Below are positions 20,181 to 31,330 of a stretch of DNA of 64,000 bases, piece by piece. Below the pieces are notes generated by a model. It did not search any database. It saw nothing but the letters and a program-made list of their open reading frames with translations, and was not told the origin of the DNA. The translations under genes and the position numbers were made by a program. The DNA comes from Pycnopodia helianthoides (taxonomy: Eukaryota; Echinodermata; Asteroidea; Forcipulatida; Asteriidae): assembly GCA_032158295.1 (NCBI GenBank), contig CM063245.1, forward strand, positions 1,302,001-1,366,000. Direction: 5' to 3'. The first letter of the stretch is position 1. Each line of letters starts with the position of its first letter.

Positions 20181-23100
20181 GCCATAACACTGTGTGTGTA
20201 ACACACACACACCAAAGTGTGTAATGACCTCCAATTGTGGACTCCCTTTGTTCAACTCTTTTTCGTCACGATACGATATTAAAACAATATCGTCAATATC
20301 GATAATGGGTTTTTTAAATATGCGATGTTCACGATACTTATTAAAAGACACGATATTGTCTTCCAGAAAGCATTGTTACGCATTTTCCTTTAAAATAATT
20401 TTTGTTAGTGTATAATGCCGTTCAGTTGGACTCATTTGAACATTCTGTGGCAATTTGAGTATATTTAGTGTAGGAGGGAAACTTTGGACGCTATATATGC
20501 GTCTTCCCTTCTAGCCATGGTTGTCTATCTTTTTGGTATCACCGGAGTAGCACGAACGTTTCTGACTGGCCGCTTTCCGATTGGCCAAAACGCACTCTTT
20601 TGGTGTGAATAATTATGACGTAATGCTTCTCAATGTGCTACCGTCCCATTATATTTATCACCTCGATCCCGCGGATGTGCTTGCTCATAACGTGTTAAAC
20701 TTTATAGTTAGGGGTTAGGAAGGGCGTGTAGCCGTGGGAACGAAAAGGCAAGGGAAATTCCCTCGGTGAGAAATCACCTCGTGGTCGGGAAACATTGGGC
20801 AAACGTATTTACGCAACATGGGGATCGGAATAAATATCGAGGCACAAGCTTGCGGTTGCAGAGATCGCAACGTTCAATCTTGCCCGTTGAGGTAGAAACC
20901 ATGAATTAATCGTGTCGGAACCAGTGATAAAAAGCACACCAAAATGTAAGCCGTTCCGTTTTCATGGAATATCTATACAGTCATGTCTTGTTTGTTAATT
21001 TTATTGCCCATGTCCTCCCCCTGCATGCAGTAAAACCCCTTTTTCCGTGTTCCCAATTTTTTCACGATATATCAACATATCGGCGATATTTACCTGACAA
21101 TATATCGCCAGTCAAAATTTACGATGTCGTCCAGGGCTACGTGGACCCCATTGTTTTCCTTTGTGATAACAAACGTGGACGTTTTGTCCCTTTTGTTGTA
21201 AATCGTTTTGTCCCTTTTGTTGTAAGTCCTCGGTTTGAATGTCACTACAAACTCACCCACCCATTCTCAAAAATGCATCCTTGTGGAGCACTCTTTTGTT
21301 CTTTCCTTTGTCCTTGCACTTAACAGTTTCCTATAGACTTTGTACACAAATTTCCTTGTGGGGCACCCCGGTCTTGAGAAATTCCATGTGGAGACCTTTT
21401 GTTTTCCCTTTTTTGTTTTGTCCTTACTCTCCATAAGGTATCGAAAGTGAGCACACACACATTTGTACACATTCAAACACTTGTGTTTGTAAGTACTTGT
21501 AGTGTGGTAGTGTGTCATTAGCTGTTCCGAAACAGCTCTTGTTTTCGTTAAAGTTTTTGTTTTTCCTTTTTTTATTTGTCTGTTTCAGTAAAAAAAAAGC
21601 CATTGAGATAACGCAAGTTCGTTCCAAGCGGCCTTTTGCAGAGTTCCTAAAGAGCAATTGCACTGAAACTTTCAGTGATGAAAGGCATTGGTGCAAGGAG
21701 GGTCCTAAAAGAAATTCGTAATGATGACGTCATCACCTGTCACGTGACGTCAGCTTAAAGGTTTCTATTTTAAATATTCGAAAATCCGTATCAAATCAGC
21801 CACAAGAGACCGTAGGTTTCTGTTTGCGGGATCGTATAGGGATAAATTAGGTCTTCATTTTATTCAGTGTGCGTGACCTCACTTGACCTCTTCTTCCGGT
21901 CGAAACCGGAAGTGCCTTGTAATTCAAAAGTGTTAAATGTTATGAACATGCTTTCAACAATGTTAGTGTCTGGCAAGGGTGTGCACTTAAAAAAAAGTAC
22001 CGATGACGTCATGATACAAACGAGCGCCCTCTAGCGGCAGGTTGAAAACTCTTCAAAATGGACTTTTTGAAGATGTGGTGAGCAAGTTTTGTGTAATCAC
22101 TTCAAAATTGACACATATGTTGACCGTCAGGCTGCCATCATATGTGTGAAATTTCAGATCAATGACGTCATCGGGGGTCACGTGACGTGGCATTAAAGAT
22201 GCCTTTTTCGAAGTCGTATATCTCCCGATTTATAAGTGCGATCGTGTTGAAACTTGGTAGGTTGATAGATATTAGCAAGTTCTTGTAAATTTTGAAATGA
22301 CGTCATGATGACATCATCACATGATTTTTTAAGATTTATTTTATTTTTTGCACCTTTTTGTTATAAATTGTTAAATGAACACTGTATAATCCAAATTCTA
22401 TAACACATTATGTTGACCGTCAGGCAGCCATCACATGTTAGAAATTTCAGATCAATGACGTCATCGGGGTCACGTGACGCGACATTAAAGGTGCCTTTTT
22501 CGAAGTCGTATATCTCCCGATGTATTAGTGCGATCATGTTGAAACTTGGTAGGTTGTTAGATATTGGCAAGTTCTTGTAAAATTTGAATGACGTCATGAT
22601 GACGTCATCACATGATTTTTTTTCATTTTTTGCACCTTTTTGTCAAAAATTGTTAAATGAACAGTAATGTAGTGTGATTTGAAAATGTTCGTCGCGAAAC
22701 AGCTTGGCATTTGTGCACAAATGCAATTGAGCTCTAGTTATTATTATTCTTTGTTTCTGTCAAAATCGCCATAGCTTTTGTACACGATTTTGTACGAACC
22801 TAATCTCTAAAGAAATAAATAAGGGAGATTCAGATCTTACATCAAATTGAAGCTTAGTGCATGAAGTCATGCTAAGAGTAAAATTGTTCAAACTCTTCCT
22901 TAATTAGCTGAGTTATAATGACATGAATATTTAATTGGGCAATCTTGTGCCCACCATATCTCAAAAAGTATAGCCCCGATCGTCAAACTTTTTTCAGTTT
23001 TAGACTTCTGGTATACTGTAGATGTGCATGCCGGCCTAAAATTACGGACGACGTCATAATGACGTCATATATTGCGCCTGTTTGTATCTGTGTACAAACA

Positions 23101-25329
23101 CATAGGATAAAGTGAAAACAAATCCGCCTTCCAGAAACATAATTTTTCAATTAAGCTCAAATTAAATGTCCTGACTACACAAATCTTTCTTAAAACAAGA
23201 AAGATGTTGTTGATGGTCAATTTAAAACAAAAACTATAAACAGTCGTAGAAAAACGAATCAGGAAATTTTCACGGAATTGGTACGGCTCTAATAAGGTTT
23301 CTATCTCAAAAACTTGTACAATTCTAAACTCGTTTTGAAGTCCTAGACCCATTTGTAAACCCTTTAGTTGCGTTTTTTGTAGAATATACAAAGAGTCAAT
23401 CCTGTCGCCGACTTACACAAGTCTACGTTTATTCACAATCACGGCAATGCGTCGGAGATTTCTTTGATATTTGGTTCCTAACCGGTTAGAGGACCCATTG
23501 CTTTGTGCACAGCCCATTCGATTTGTACATGAGCAACACATGTACATGTAATTCCTACGTAGGTTAGATATCTGTGTACAAAAAGCATTGTACACGATCG
23601 GTGGACGCGAGACATGCAACTTGATTTTTGTGTAATTTGCACGGAAAGCGACGAATTTGACGTGGCAATACCATCGTGTGATGAACATTAAGGGATTGCA
23701 AAATAAGAGAATATTAAGAATTCTTACATTTAAATGGATAGTATTAGAATGTCTTTATAAAATTGGGCTCCCGGGCTTTGTGAACGTGGTGTTTTCACGG
23801 GTTGAAATATCCCAGTTAATGCCATTGACATTTCCCGGTACTGAAAAACAGAACGTGCTTTCAATGCTAACTTAAAAAACTGTTCTGTGGACTAGACTGC
23901 ACCGAATTCAACAACATTTGCAAATTTTTCTTTCCATAATAGTTAGTGATCTTTTTTTGGTTTGTTACAACAGTAGTCGCCAGACACACAAAGCCTGAAG
24001 GTCACTTCAAGGTGTGGGCTACGAATCAATTGTTTTCCAGGGGCCATTAACACATACTCCTGGAGCTGAAACATGGGGACCCCCTTTACAGTCCATAAGG
24101 ATTCAGGATTGGGTGTCATTCCTGGCTGGTACAAAGCACTACTTCACCAACTTTTACAAAGCAATTATGCCCAAGGACACTAGTGTCAAGACCAAAGTTT
24201 TAACCCACACCCCGATGACCTTGCCACCAGAGCTCGAGTCCGACGCAATAACCACTCGCAACGACACGCCACAAGATAGTTAGGCATGATGGTGTAATGA
24301 TTCATTATTTCCCATTAGCAATCAATATTCGATTTTATGTATTACCATAGCCTTGCTTATAACTTTGCTTAGTTTTTACAAGCAATGCGATTAAAATTCT
24401 TAATTAATTAATTACACAGTCGTCACATGAATAATTCATTAGTCAATCTTTTTAGCACCATAATTTCAAAAAGTACACCCCTTTTCAAACTGTTTTCATT
24501 TACAGACTTCTTGCGAATTGGAGATTAGCCTTGGGTTGACCTTATCATCCGGGTGAACCGGAAGTTCCAATATATCTCAAGATGTACGCATACGATTTTC
24601 ATATTTTTTCGGTTATAGACTCACTGGGCATAAAAATTAGCCAAGTGTTATCGTGACCCTAAGTTGACCCTAACTTCCGCGTCAACCGTTTTTAGGCACA
24701 TTTAAAGTTTAAATTCAACTCTTGTAAAAGGTCAACTGTCTTCTATGTCAAAGTCAGGCTTACAATAAAGGCTGCAGCATTTAATCAAAGACAAACAAAA
24801 TCGGAACAGCTCAGCGTTTGTTCACAAACGCTTAGTGTCTAGATGTATGTATATGTCTATTCAATGAAATTATTGGGTTTGTAATACAGGGGACTTGTTT
24901 GTAATCCCCAATCACTATGTTCATAATTGTTTAAGAAATTTACTTTAGGGCCAGTTTAATATAACAGCACCAGCAGAATGCAAGAGTGCATTTAGCAAAT
25001 CAAGGTTGAGATATCTTTCAGGTTATGCTTCAGTGAATATGTTTAGTTATAACTCTAGATAATCATGACATGGGAACTTAGGCCTACTTAGGAATTTATA
25101 AAAAAAAATGATTGTATAAAGCGAAATTTTGAACAACAAATGAACGACACATAAATATTGAAAACTCTTTGCAGATCTTGTACTCGACAAACTCAAGTAC
25201 TTTCTACTCTTCATTCACACAGCGCTGGTTAATTAATTTACAAACAACATTGAAATAACTGTTACATCACTGGTTTTAAACTGTCGTTCATAACATGGAC
25301 ACGAAAAAAAATGTGTACCCATGATTGTC
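20181..25329. other. Long intron filled with non-coding transposon-like repeats
   Basis: No exon is recognised. A 320-bp direct duplication lies at 22085-22660. Inverted terminal-like words at 22690-22740 (GCATTTGTGCACAAATGC then GAGCTCTAGTT) and 24790-24842 (GCGTTTGTTCACAAACGC then TAGTGTCTAG) mark ends of an element family whose opposite-facing end occurs at 58857. Palindromic TGACGTCA words recur between 21725 and 23070. ORFs here are short and unconvincing. Confidence 0.5.
22085..22660. repeat. Direct duplication of about 320 bp
   Basis: GTTGACCGTCAGGC, CAATGACGTCATCGGG, TTTTTCGAAGTCGTATATCT and TGACGTCATGATGAC appear in the same order from about 22118 and from about 22411. Confidence 0.8.
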
Positions 25330-25466
25330 ACAGGCTGTGCACCTCTGTAAAAAATCAGTCCTGCATGCACTTACAAACATTTTACCAACTGACAATGGTC
25401 TTTCTATACATGACTAACAGGTAGAATAATTGGAAAAATGACAGCAATCATCAAGATTGTACTTAC

Positions 25467-25526
25467 GGAAACACTTCTCGAAACAAGAACAATTCAATCC
25501 TTCTTCTTTATTTGACCTAGGTGTAT
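25467..25526 (-). CDS. Tail exon, Cys-rich (copy 2)
   Basis: The 60-nt exon between GTTTCAG and GTAAGT, phase 1 to 1, encodes TPRSNKEEGLNCSCFEKCF. Its Cys pattern (NCSC...C) parallels NCTCC in the exon at 27912. Cys next to basic residues near a membrane could be palmitoylation sites (inference). Confidence 0.6.
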
Positions 25527-25799
25527 CTGAAACAAACCATACCAAAAGCATTTGTTTTATTTTCTTCTTATCATGGGAGCATCGTATTGAGTGTTTTCAT
25601 TGATATCTTAAATTTAAAAGCTCTCTCAGGCTTAAAAATCCAACAGCTTGCTGTTTGCACACATTGTCTGTTTCGGGTTAGCAGACATTACAAGACATGA
25701 AAAATGTAATGTTTGTTATGTATGTCACTGCTTAAAGCACATGGACAACATTGGTAGATGTCAAAGACATGCATACTTTATATAATATAATAAATATAT

Positions 25800-26060
25800 A
25801 ACAAGCCTGCGAAAGTTTGAGCTCAACCAGTCTCAACCGGTCATTGGAGTCACAAGCAAACATTGAGAAAAACCTTGCTTCTTCACGGTTTTCAAACATC
25901 TAATTGTTTTACTCATAATTATATCCAAAACTACATGTATAGTATTTCAAGCAAAAATATTCCAAGAAAGTTTTCCACCATGGTTATCTTTATACCATTC
26001 CAGTTGTGTGCAAATCTGTGAACATTTACATTTTTAATCTTACCAATGTTTTAGACAACA
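25800..26060. mobile_element. Degenerate TTAA MITE, family C
   Basis: It retains GCGAAAGTTTGAGCTCAACC, TTTTCAAACATCTAATTG and ATCTTACCAATG, in the order seen in the intact copy at 36911-37260. The ends are worn. Confidence 0.6.
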
Positions 26061-26489
26061 ATTTTATACAAAGCAAATTTACACACATGTATGTGAATCA
26101 TGAAGATATTGCTGTACACTATAACATGTATAATATCAAGCTATTTATACATTATCACCTACAACTAAATTATTCCCATTAAAAAGTTCCATGCTTTAAT
26201 TTTTGAATTGCTAGTCTAGTGGACAATCACGAGGGAAAAGAAGTAGTACTCAAAATAAAAATAAAACAAACAAAAACAAGGTGTTCCAGACATTTTACAC
26301 TATTTTAATGTGAGGTTAGAGACTGGTAATGATGTCCCATTTTCATGAGGACTCTATCTATTGGAAAATGAGTGCATCTCAAAATTCAACTTGACCTAAG
26401 AACCCCTTTTTAGTATCAGATAATAAATCTGTGCTAAAATTGGGCACTAGTTGCTACTAATGATCCTAAGCCCTGTTCAAATCAGTGCA

Positions 26490-27660
26490 GTATTGAAGAC
26501 CAGCTACTGAAGTAACTGCTACCTTTTGATGAAGCATGCTTGCTCCGGTTAAAGCAATCTGCAATTAAAGAAACAGAAATTTCAAACAGACCCTCAACAT
26601 ATGAAGCTTTGCACAGTTTAAGAACAAAGAACTGGTTAAGTTTGCGGGTAACAACCTTTGAGTAAATCTCTTTTGGAAAGAAGTGTTGATTCTGAAAAGC
26701 ATTGTGGTTGTTAATCCAGTCAATGCCACAAGGTATGTATTAAACACAGAACATCCATGAAAGCAAAAAATCAATGCCTAATAAAACCATTTTAAAGTTG
26801 TACATGGAAAGACGTTAAAAGTGTACATGGAAAGACATTAAAGTTGTACATGGAAAGACGTTACCGTTGTACATGGAAAGACGTATATACACGCCAGAAC
26901 TATTTTTTGTATGAGGTCAACAGCGGGTGATATGTTAATACTTCAGGACATTGCATTATGTAGCATGCACAGAGCAATAAACTCACCACGTTACGCGAAA
27001 CTTGCCCCGAACAAAGTTGGACAAAGGGTAATGAAAATCATGCTCAAAATCTCCTGTTTTAGGCTGCCACCTTTGTTTACAGTGCTGTATTTTGCACGGG
27101 AGGTAAGTCTAAGATTCCACCATGCCATGGCCGTAGCTTACGGCCAAGGTTTGGCTGATTAATGGGGATCTAAAACCACAATTTCTCAAAAGAAAAAAAG
27201 AATCACGGTGCATTGTATGAGACTATTTGGTGTCTTTACTTGGTTAAGTCATGGTTTTATTGTGACGATATAAAAAAAAAGTTATTCTAGAAATTCTAAA
27301 CATTAATTCTTCTGGTGAGCAAGGAAAGAATTTGGAAACACCTGCGATTAAGAAAAAATAGAGTCTCAACATTTGAAGCTCGGCTTTCCTTCAGGAGAGA
27401 TATATTCACTTGGTTGTTACCAGTAAACCTACTCAGTTCTTAGAGCTTTAACAAGCTTACAGCGCATGTATACATTAGACTAAACATCTGACGTCACACT
27501 TTGAGGCTCATGAATAACGCCAGATACCAGCCTTCAGAACCTGCCAGATACCTCCTACATGTACCTTTGACCTCACATGCCATAATACTGTGCGTGTACA
27601 AACGCACTCATGTGTGTAAAATAAGACATACATGTACATGTAGTATGGTAGTGTGTCATT
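26490..27660 (-). repeat. Intronic duplicate of 19390-20180
   Basis: This is the partner of the block at 19390. It has in addition a four-fold repeat of TGTACATGGAAAGACGTTA at 26798-26885, absent from the other copy. Confidence 0.85.
26523..26558 (-). CDS. Tiny tail exon (36 nt), partner copy
   Basis: The exon between TTTAATTGCAG and GTAGCA is phase 1 to 1 and encodes CFNRSKHASSK. It is the duplicate of 19425-19460. The donor is weaker than its neighbours'. Confidence 0.5.
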
Positions 27661-27911
27661 GCATGTATGTGTAAAGTATAATTCTAATCAAACATGACAT
27701 AGGATATTACTGAGGTATTGATAACAAAAATTGGTTGTACAAAGGGAAATTTTGTGAATTTGGCAATAACCAGGGGCATGGAGGCAATTGCGTCTGTAAA
27801 AAATCAGTTCTGCACTTACAAACATTTTACCAACTGACTATGGTCTTTCTATACATGACTAACAGGCAGAATAATTGGAAAAAGGACACCAGTAATTAAA
27901 ATTGTACTTAC

Positions 27912-27974
27912 CAACAAACTTGTAGCAACAAGTACAATTACATGTTTTTACTTTTCTATTTGCCATACTTGTTT
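27912..27974 (-). CDS. Tail exon, Cys-rich (copy 1)
   Basis: The 63-nt exon between GTTTCAG and GTAAGT, phase 1 to 1, encodes TSMANRKVKTCNCTCCYKF. It is the sister of 25467-25526. Both keep near-identical intron flanks. Confidence 0.6.
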
Positions 27975-28488
27975 CTGAAACAAAACATACCAATGCATAT
28001 GTTTTATTTTCTTGCTATAATGAGAGTATTGTATTGAGTGATTTCATTGATATATTAAATTGAAAAGCTAACTCAGGCTTAAAAACCAAACAGGACAACC
28101 TGCCTTGCTGTTTGCACACAGTGTCTGTTTCAGGTTAGCAGACATTACAAGACATGAAAAATGTAATATTTGTTATTTAAGCAAATGTTGAAAAAGCCCT
28201 ACTTCTTCACTTCTTTTTTTTTAAACATAAGAGTTTATGTATATTAACAATAAAACAACTTTTTGAGTAATTGTTTGTGAGGATTTATATGTTAAAAAAA
28301 TAGATAAAGTTGTTCGGGGGGTGACTCCGCCCATCCCCTTTTGTGACGTCAATGAAGGCAGACTTCGTCTCGAAACATCGACCCCCCTCGAATTTGCTTG
28401 CGTTTATGTTGTAAACACACGTGCAAGTAGGTCCCAGTAGTGATCTTCTACATTTCGAAAAAGGTTTTTTTTCTTGCATTTTCCGGCC

Positions 28489-28638
28489 ATGCCGACCAGG
28501 TGTATTGCTGCTGTATGCAGCTGAACAACTAATGATGGGGTCAGTCTGCATTTGTTTCCTGCAGATCCTAAGTATAAGCGGTTATGGGCCGCGAAAGTCA
28601 GACTAACAACGTCGTTTTCGGCGCGATGTGCCAGCTAG
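28489..28638 (+). pseudogene. THAP-type zinc-finger fragment
   Basis: From an ATG the frame reads MPTRCIAAVCS, a TGA at 28522-28524, then NDGVSLHLFPADPKYKRLW and AAKVRL, ending at TAG (28636-28638). The start MP-R-C-x4-C, the HLFP motif and the Trp are THAP hallmarks (C2CH zinc finger, DNA binding). The C-terminal Cys-His pair is not visible. THAP domains occur in P-element and Kolobok transposases and in host genes, and a transposon origin is likely here. Confidence 0.6.
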
Positions 28639-29239
28639 TATACGCTAGCTAGTACATGTATACTGTGATGTGGGGGTGACGTCCGCATACGCACAGCATT
28701 TTTTTCCTTCAAATATCGTGCCTTGATTGACATCACGAACAGCGCCACCATGTGTCAAGGTAAAGGGGGGCCTACTCTTAAATTTGTAATTAAAATAAAA
28801 ACTAATTTTTAAAAAACTTAGTTAACTGTTTATTCACATTCCACTCATCAAAATACATATATTAATGACAAAAGCTTTTTTCTTTCAAAATACCACTGCC
28901 AGGTGCCTTAAAAGCCAAATTACTACAAGGAAGTTTTTCACCATGGCTATCTTTATACCATTCCAGTTGTGTGCAAATCTGTAAATATTTACAGTTTCAA
29001 TCTTACCAATATTTTAGACAACAAATTTATAAAAAGCAAATTTACACACATGTATGTGAGTCATGAAGATATGCTGTACACTATAACATGTACATGTTTA
29101 TTATAAAGCCATTTATGCATTATTACCTACAACTATATTATTCCCATCAAAATGTTCCATTACTTTTTACATTGCATCATTCTTCCAAGAACATCTACAA
29201 ATGAAAATATAACAATAACAATAAAAATGAAGCCTTTAA

Positions 29240-29598
29240 AGGCAGTGGACACTTTTGGTAATTACTCAAAATAATTATTAGCATAAAACCTTACTTGGTA
29301 ACGAGTAATGGGGAGAGGTTGACAGTATAAAACATTGTGAGAAACGGCTCCCTCTGAAGTGACATAGTTTTCGAGAAAGAAAATTTTCCACGAATTTGAT
29401 TTCGAGACCTCAGAATTAGATTTTGAGGTCTCGAAATCAACCATCTGAAAGCACACAACTTCGTGTGACAAGGGTGTTTTTCTTTCATAGTTATCTCGCA
29501 ACTTCGACGACCAATTGAGCTCAAGTTTTTACAGGTTTGTTATTTTATCCATATGTTGAGATACACCAAGTGACAATTACCAATAGTGTCCAGTGTCT
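29240..29598. mobile_element. TTAA MITE, family B
   Basis: The ends AGGCAGTGGACACTTTTGG and AATAGTGTCCAGTGTCT are imperfect inverted repeats bounded by TTAA (29236-29239, 29599-29602). An inner inverted repeat is built from TTTCGAGACCTCA and TGAGGTCTCGAAA (about 29400-29438). This is the family I recall from sea-star genomes. Confidence 0.85.
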
Positions 29599-29631
29599 TT
29601 AAATAATCCCTCGTCTATATTCAGCAAGGGC

Positions 29632-29660
29632 GGATCTAGGAACTTTACCAGGAAGAAGAA
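29632..29660. repeat. hAT terminal remnant
   Basis: AAGGGCGGATCTAGGAA resembles the CAGGGGCGGATCCAGG end of the element at 8742. No partner end was found nearby. Confidence 0.4.
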
Positions 29661-29769
29661 AAACAGGAACCACAGGGTCGACAGGATTATGAGTAAAACG
29701 CAAGTGTGCAATAGGAATTAATTTGTGCATGTTTAAATATTAATACCCTATCGGAGTGCGGCAGCATAA

Positions 29770-31330
29770 CATTGCCAGTGTTACAGTAGTCATGACCTGA
29801 AGGTCCAAGACCCAGACCGAGACCAGAAGGTCAAGATCAAGACTGATGAGACCAAGACCAAGACCTTATAATGAATAAATGACTTTATAAAAGAGTCAAG
29901 CAAAGTTATTAAGCTGTATGAGTGATTATGCGCACAATTTTATTCCCAAGAAAAGAAGTAAACATTATTGGAAAAGAATCGTAAAAACCAAGCTACTGAC
30001 AATAAATAAGGGATGCATTCTAGCCTCCTCGTCATATCACAAAGAAAAGTGATAACATAAAAGCTGTCTCATCTTGTCTACCAGGTCTAGACATCAATCA
30101 GGGCTTGAATTTGGGGGGGGGGAATCTACAAGACCGCAGGGCTTGTAGCTCAAAATGTTTACTGGACCAGACATTTTTTTGACAAGACAAGATTCAAAAT
30201 GAGAGAACAAAAATTGCTGACAGTTTAACATGCATTTAACTGCTTTAAAATGAACAAACACTATGACATATGAGAGAAGATTGATTTCATTTATCTTCAT
30301 GTTATTAAGTATTCCTCATTACTCATAGAAATTGAAAGATAATTTATCAGACCCAAAGCCAACACTTAAACATAATTTGTTTTTGTTCAGATATTACACA
30401 GTGAGGTATTGTTATTCAATTGAAAAACACAAGACCGCCAGACTGGCCTCGGGCCTGTGATCCAGTGTAAAATTTGAGCCCTGCTTTAAAAAAAGTATAC
30501 TCCTCTGTATGCAAAACCTACCCAGCACAAGTGGAAAAATATCAATTTCTATAATTTCTTTGATGGGAAGATTGTTAATTTCCTAGAAAGGGACAATATA
30601 TGAAGAAAAAAAAAATCATAAAATCAGGAAAAAATCATTCAATCACAGGCCTTTAACCAAAACAAAAAACACTTCAACCTGCTATTGGTCAGGTAAAACT
30701 TTACATAATAAATGTACATTGAAAAATGTAAATCTAAAGAGAGAAAAAACAGTTTTATTATTTGTGGCACATTTTAATGAACATTCTCTCGATGCATGCA
30801 TTGTAAAGAACATAAGCATGCCAAACATTTCTACTGAAAGACTAGCCTGACGAGGGTGCATGATAATTTCACCTCTGCTAAAGACTCGGATGCAAAAGAA
30901 GCTGGAGCTAAAAGACTTTTGTAAAGCAAGCTTAAATAGGATTGGTAGTAGGATTGGCAAGGAGTTCCAGCAGAACAGTACAGTAGTTATTTCCCAAGCA
31001 AAATCCATACTTTTTATGAATGTGTATATACATGTATGGTGCAGTTTATGTATGGTACGATGTACGTGCAATATTATTTCATGTGCATGCTACACACAGC
31101 ATGTGTTCTGTACTAGTTATTAGTTGGATCCACGATCATATTGCACATAAGGGAGGGAGGTTAGGATGTTCTCAACCTTCCGCCAATTATTTTCAAGTGT
31201 TCCATAATGATAAATAAAGGCTGATCTCGAAGTCAGAGACCGAAACTAAGACCGAGACCACATGGTACAGAGATCGAGGGGGAGACCGACAAAACTGGTC
31301 TCCGAGACCGGTCTAGAGACCTACAACACT
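29770..31330. mobile_element. Probable hAT-like element with GAGACC-rich ends
   Basis: CAGTGTTACAG starts a zone of AAGACC and GAGACC words (29770-29870). The opposite end has GAGACC words (31222-31320) and closes CTACAACACT. CAGTGTT-type ends suggest hAT. The interior has no recognised transposase. A target duplication was not confirmed. Confidence 0.4.

Larger units (their letters stand above)
25330..26200 (-). repeat. Intronic duplicate of 27780-29170
   Basis: CTTACAAACATTTTACCAAC, GGTCTTTCTATACATGACTA and ACCATTCCAGTTGTGTGCA occur in the same order in both. Each contains one Cys-rich exon and a decayed family C MITE. Confidence 0.85.
27780..29170 (-). repeat. Intronic duplicate of 25330-26200, interrupted
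   Basis: This is the partner of the block at 25330, split by DNA from about 28190 to 28880 that includes the THAP fragment. Confidence 0.75.
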
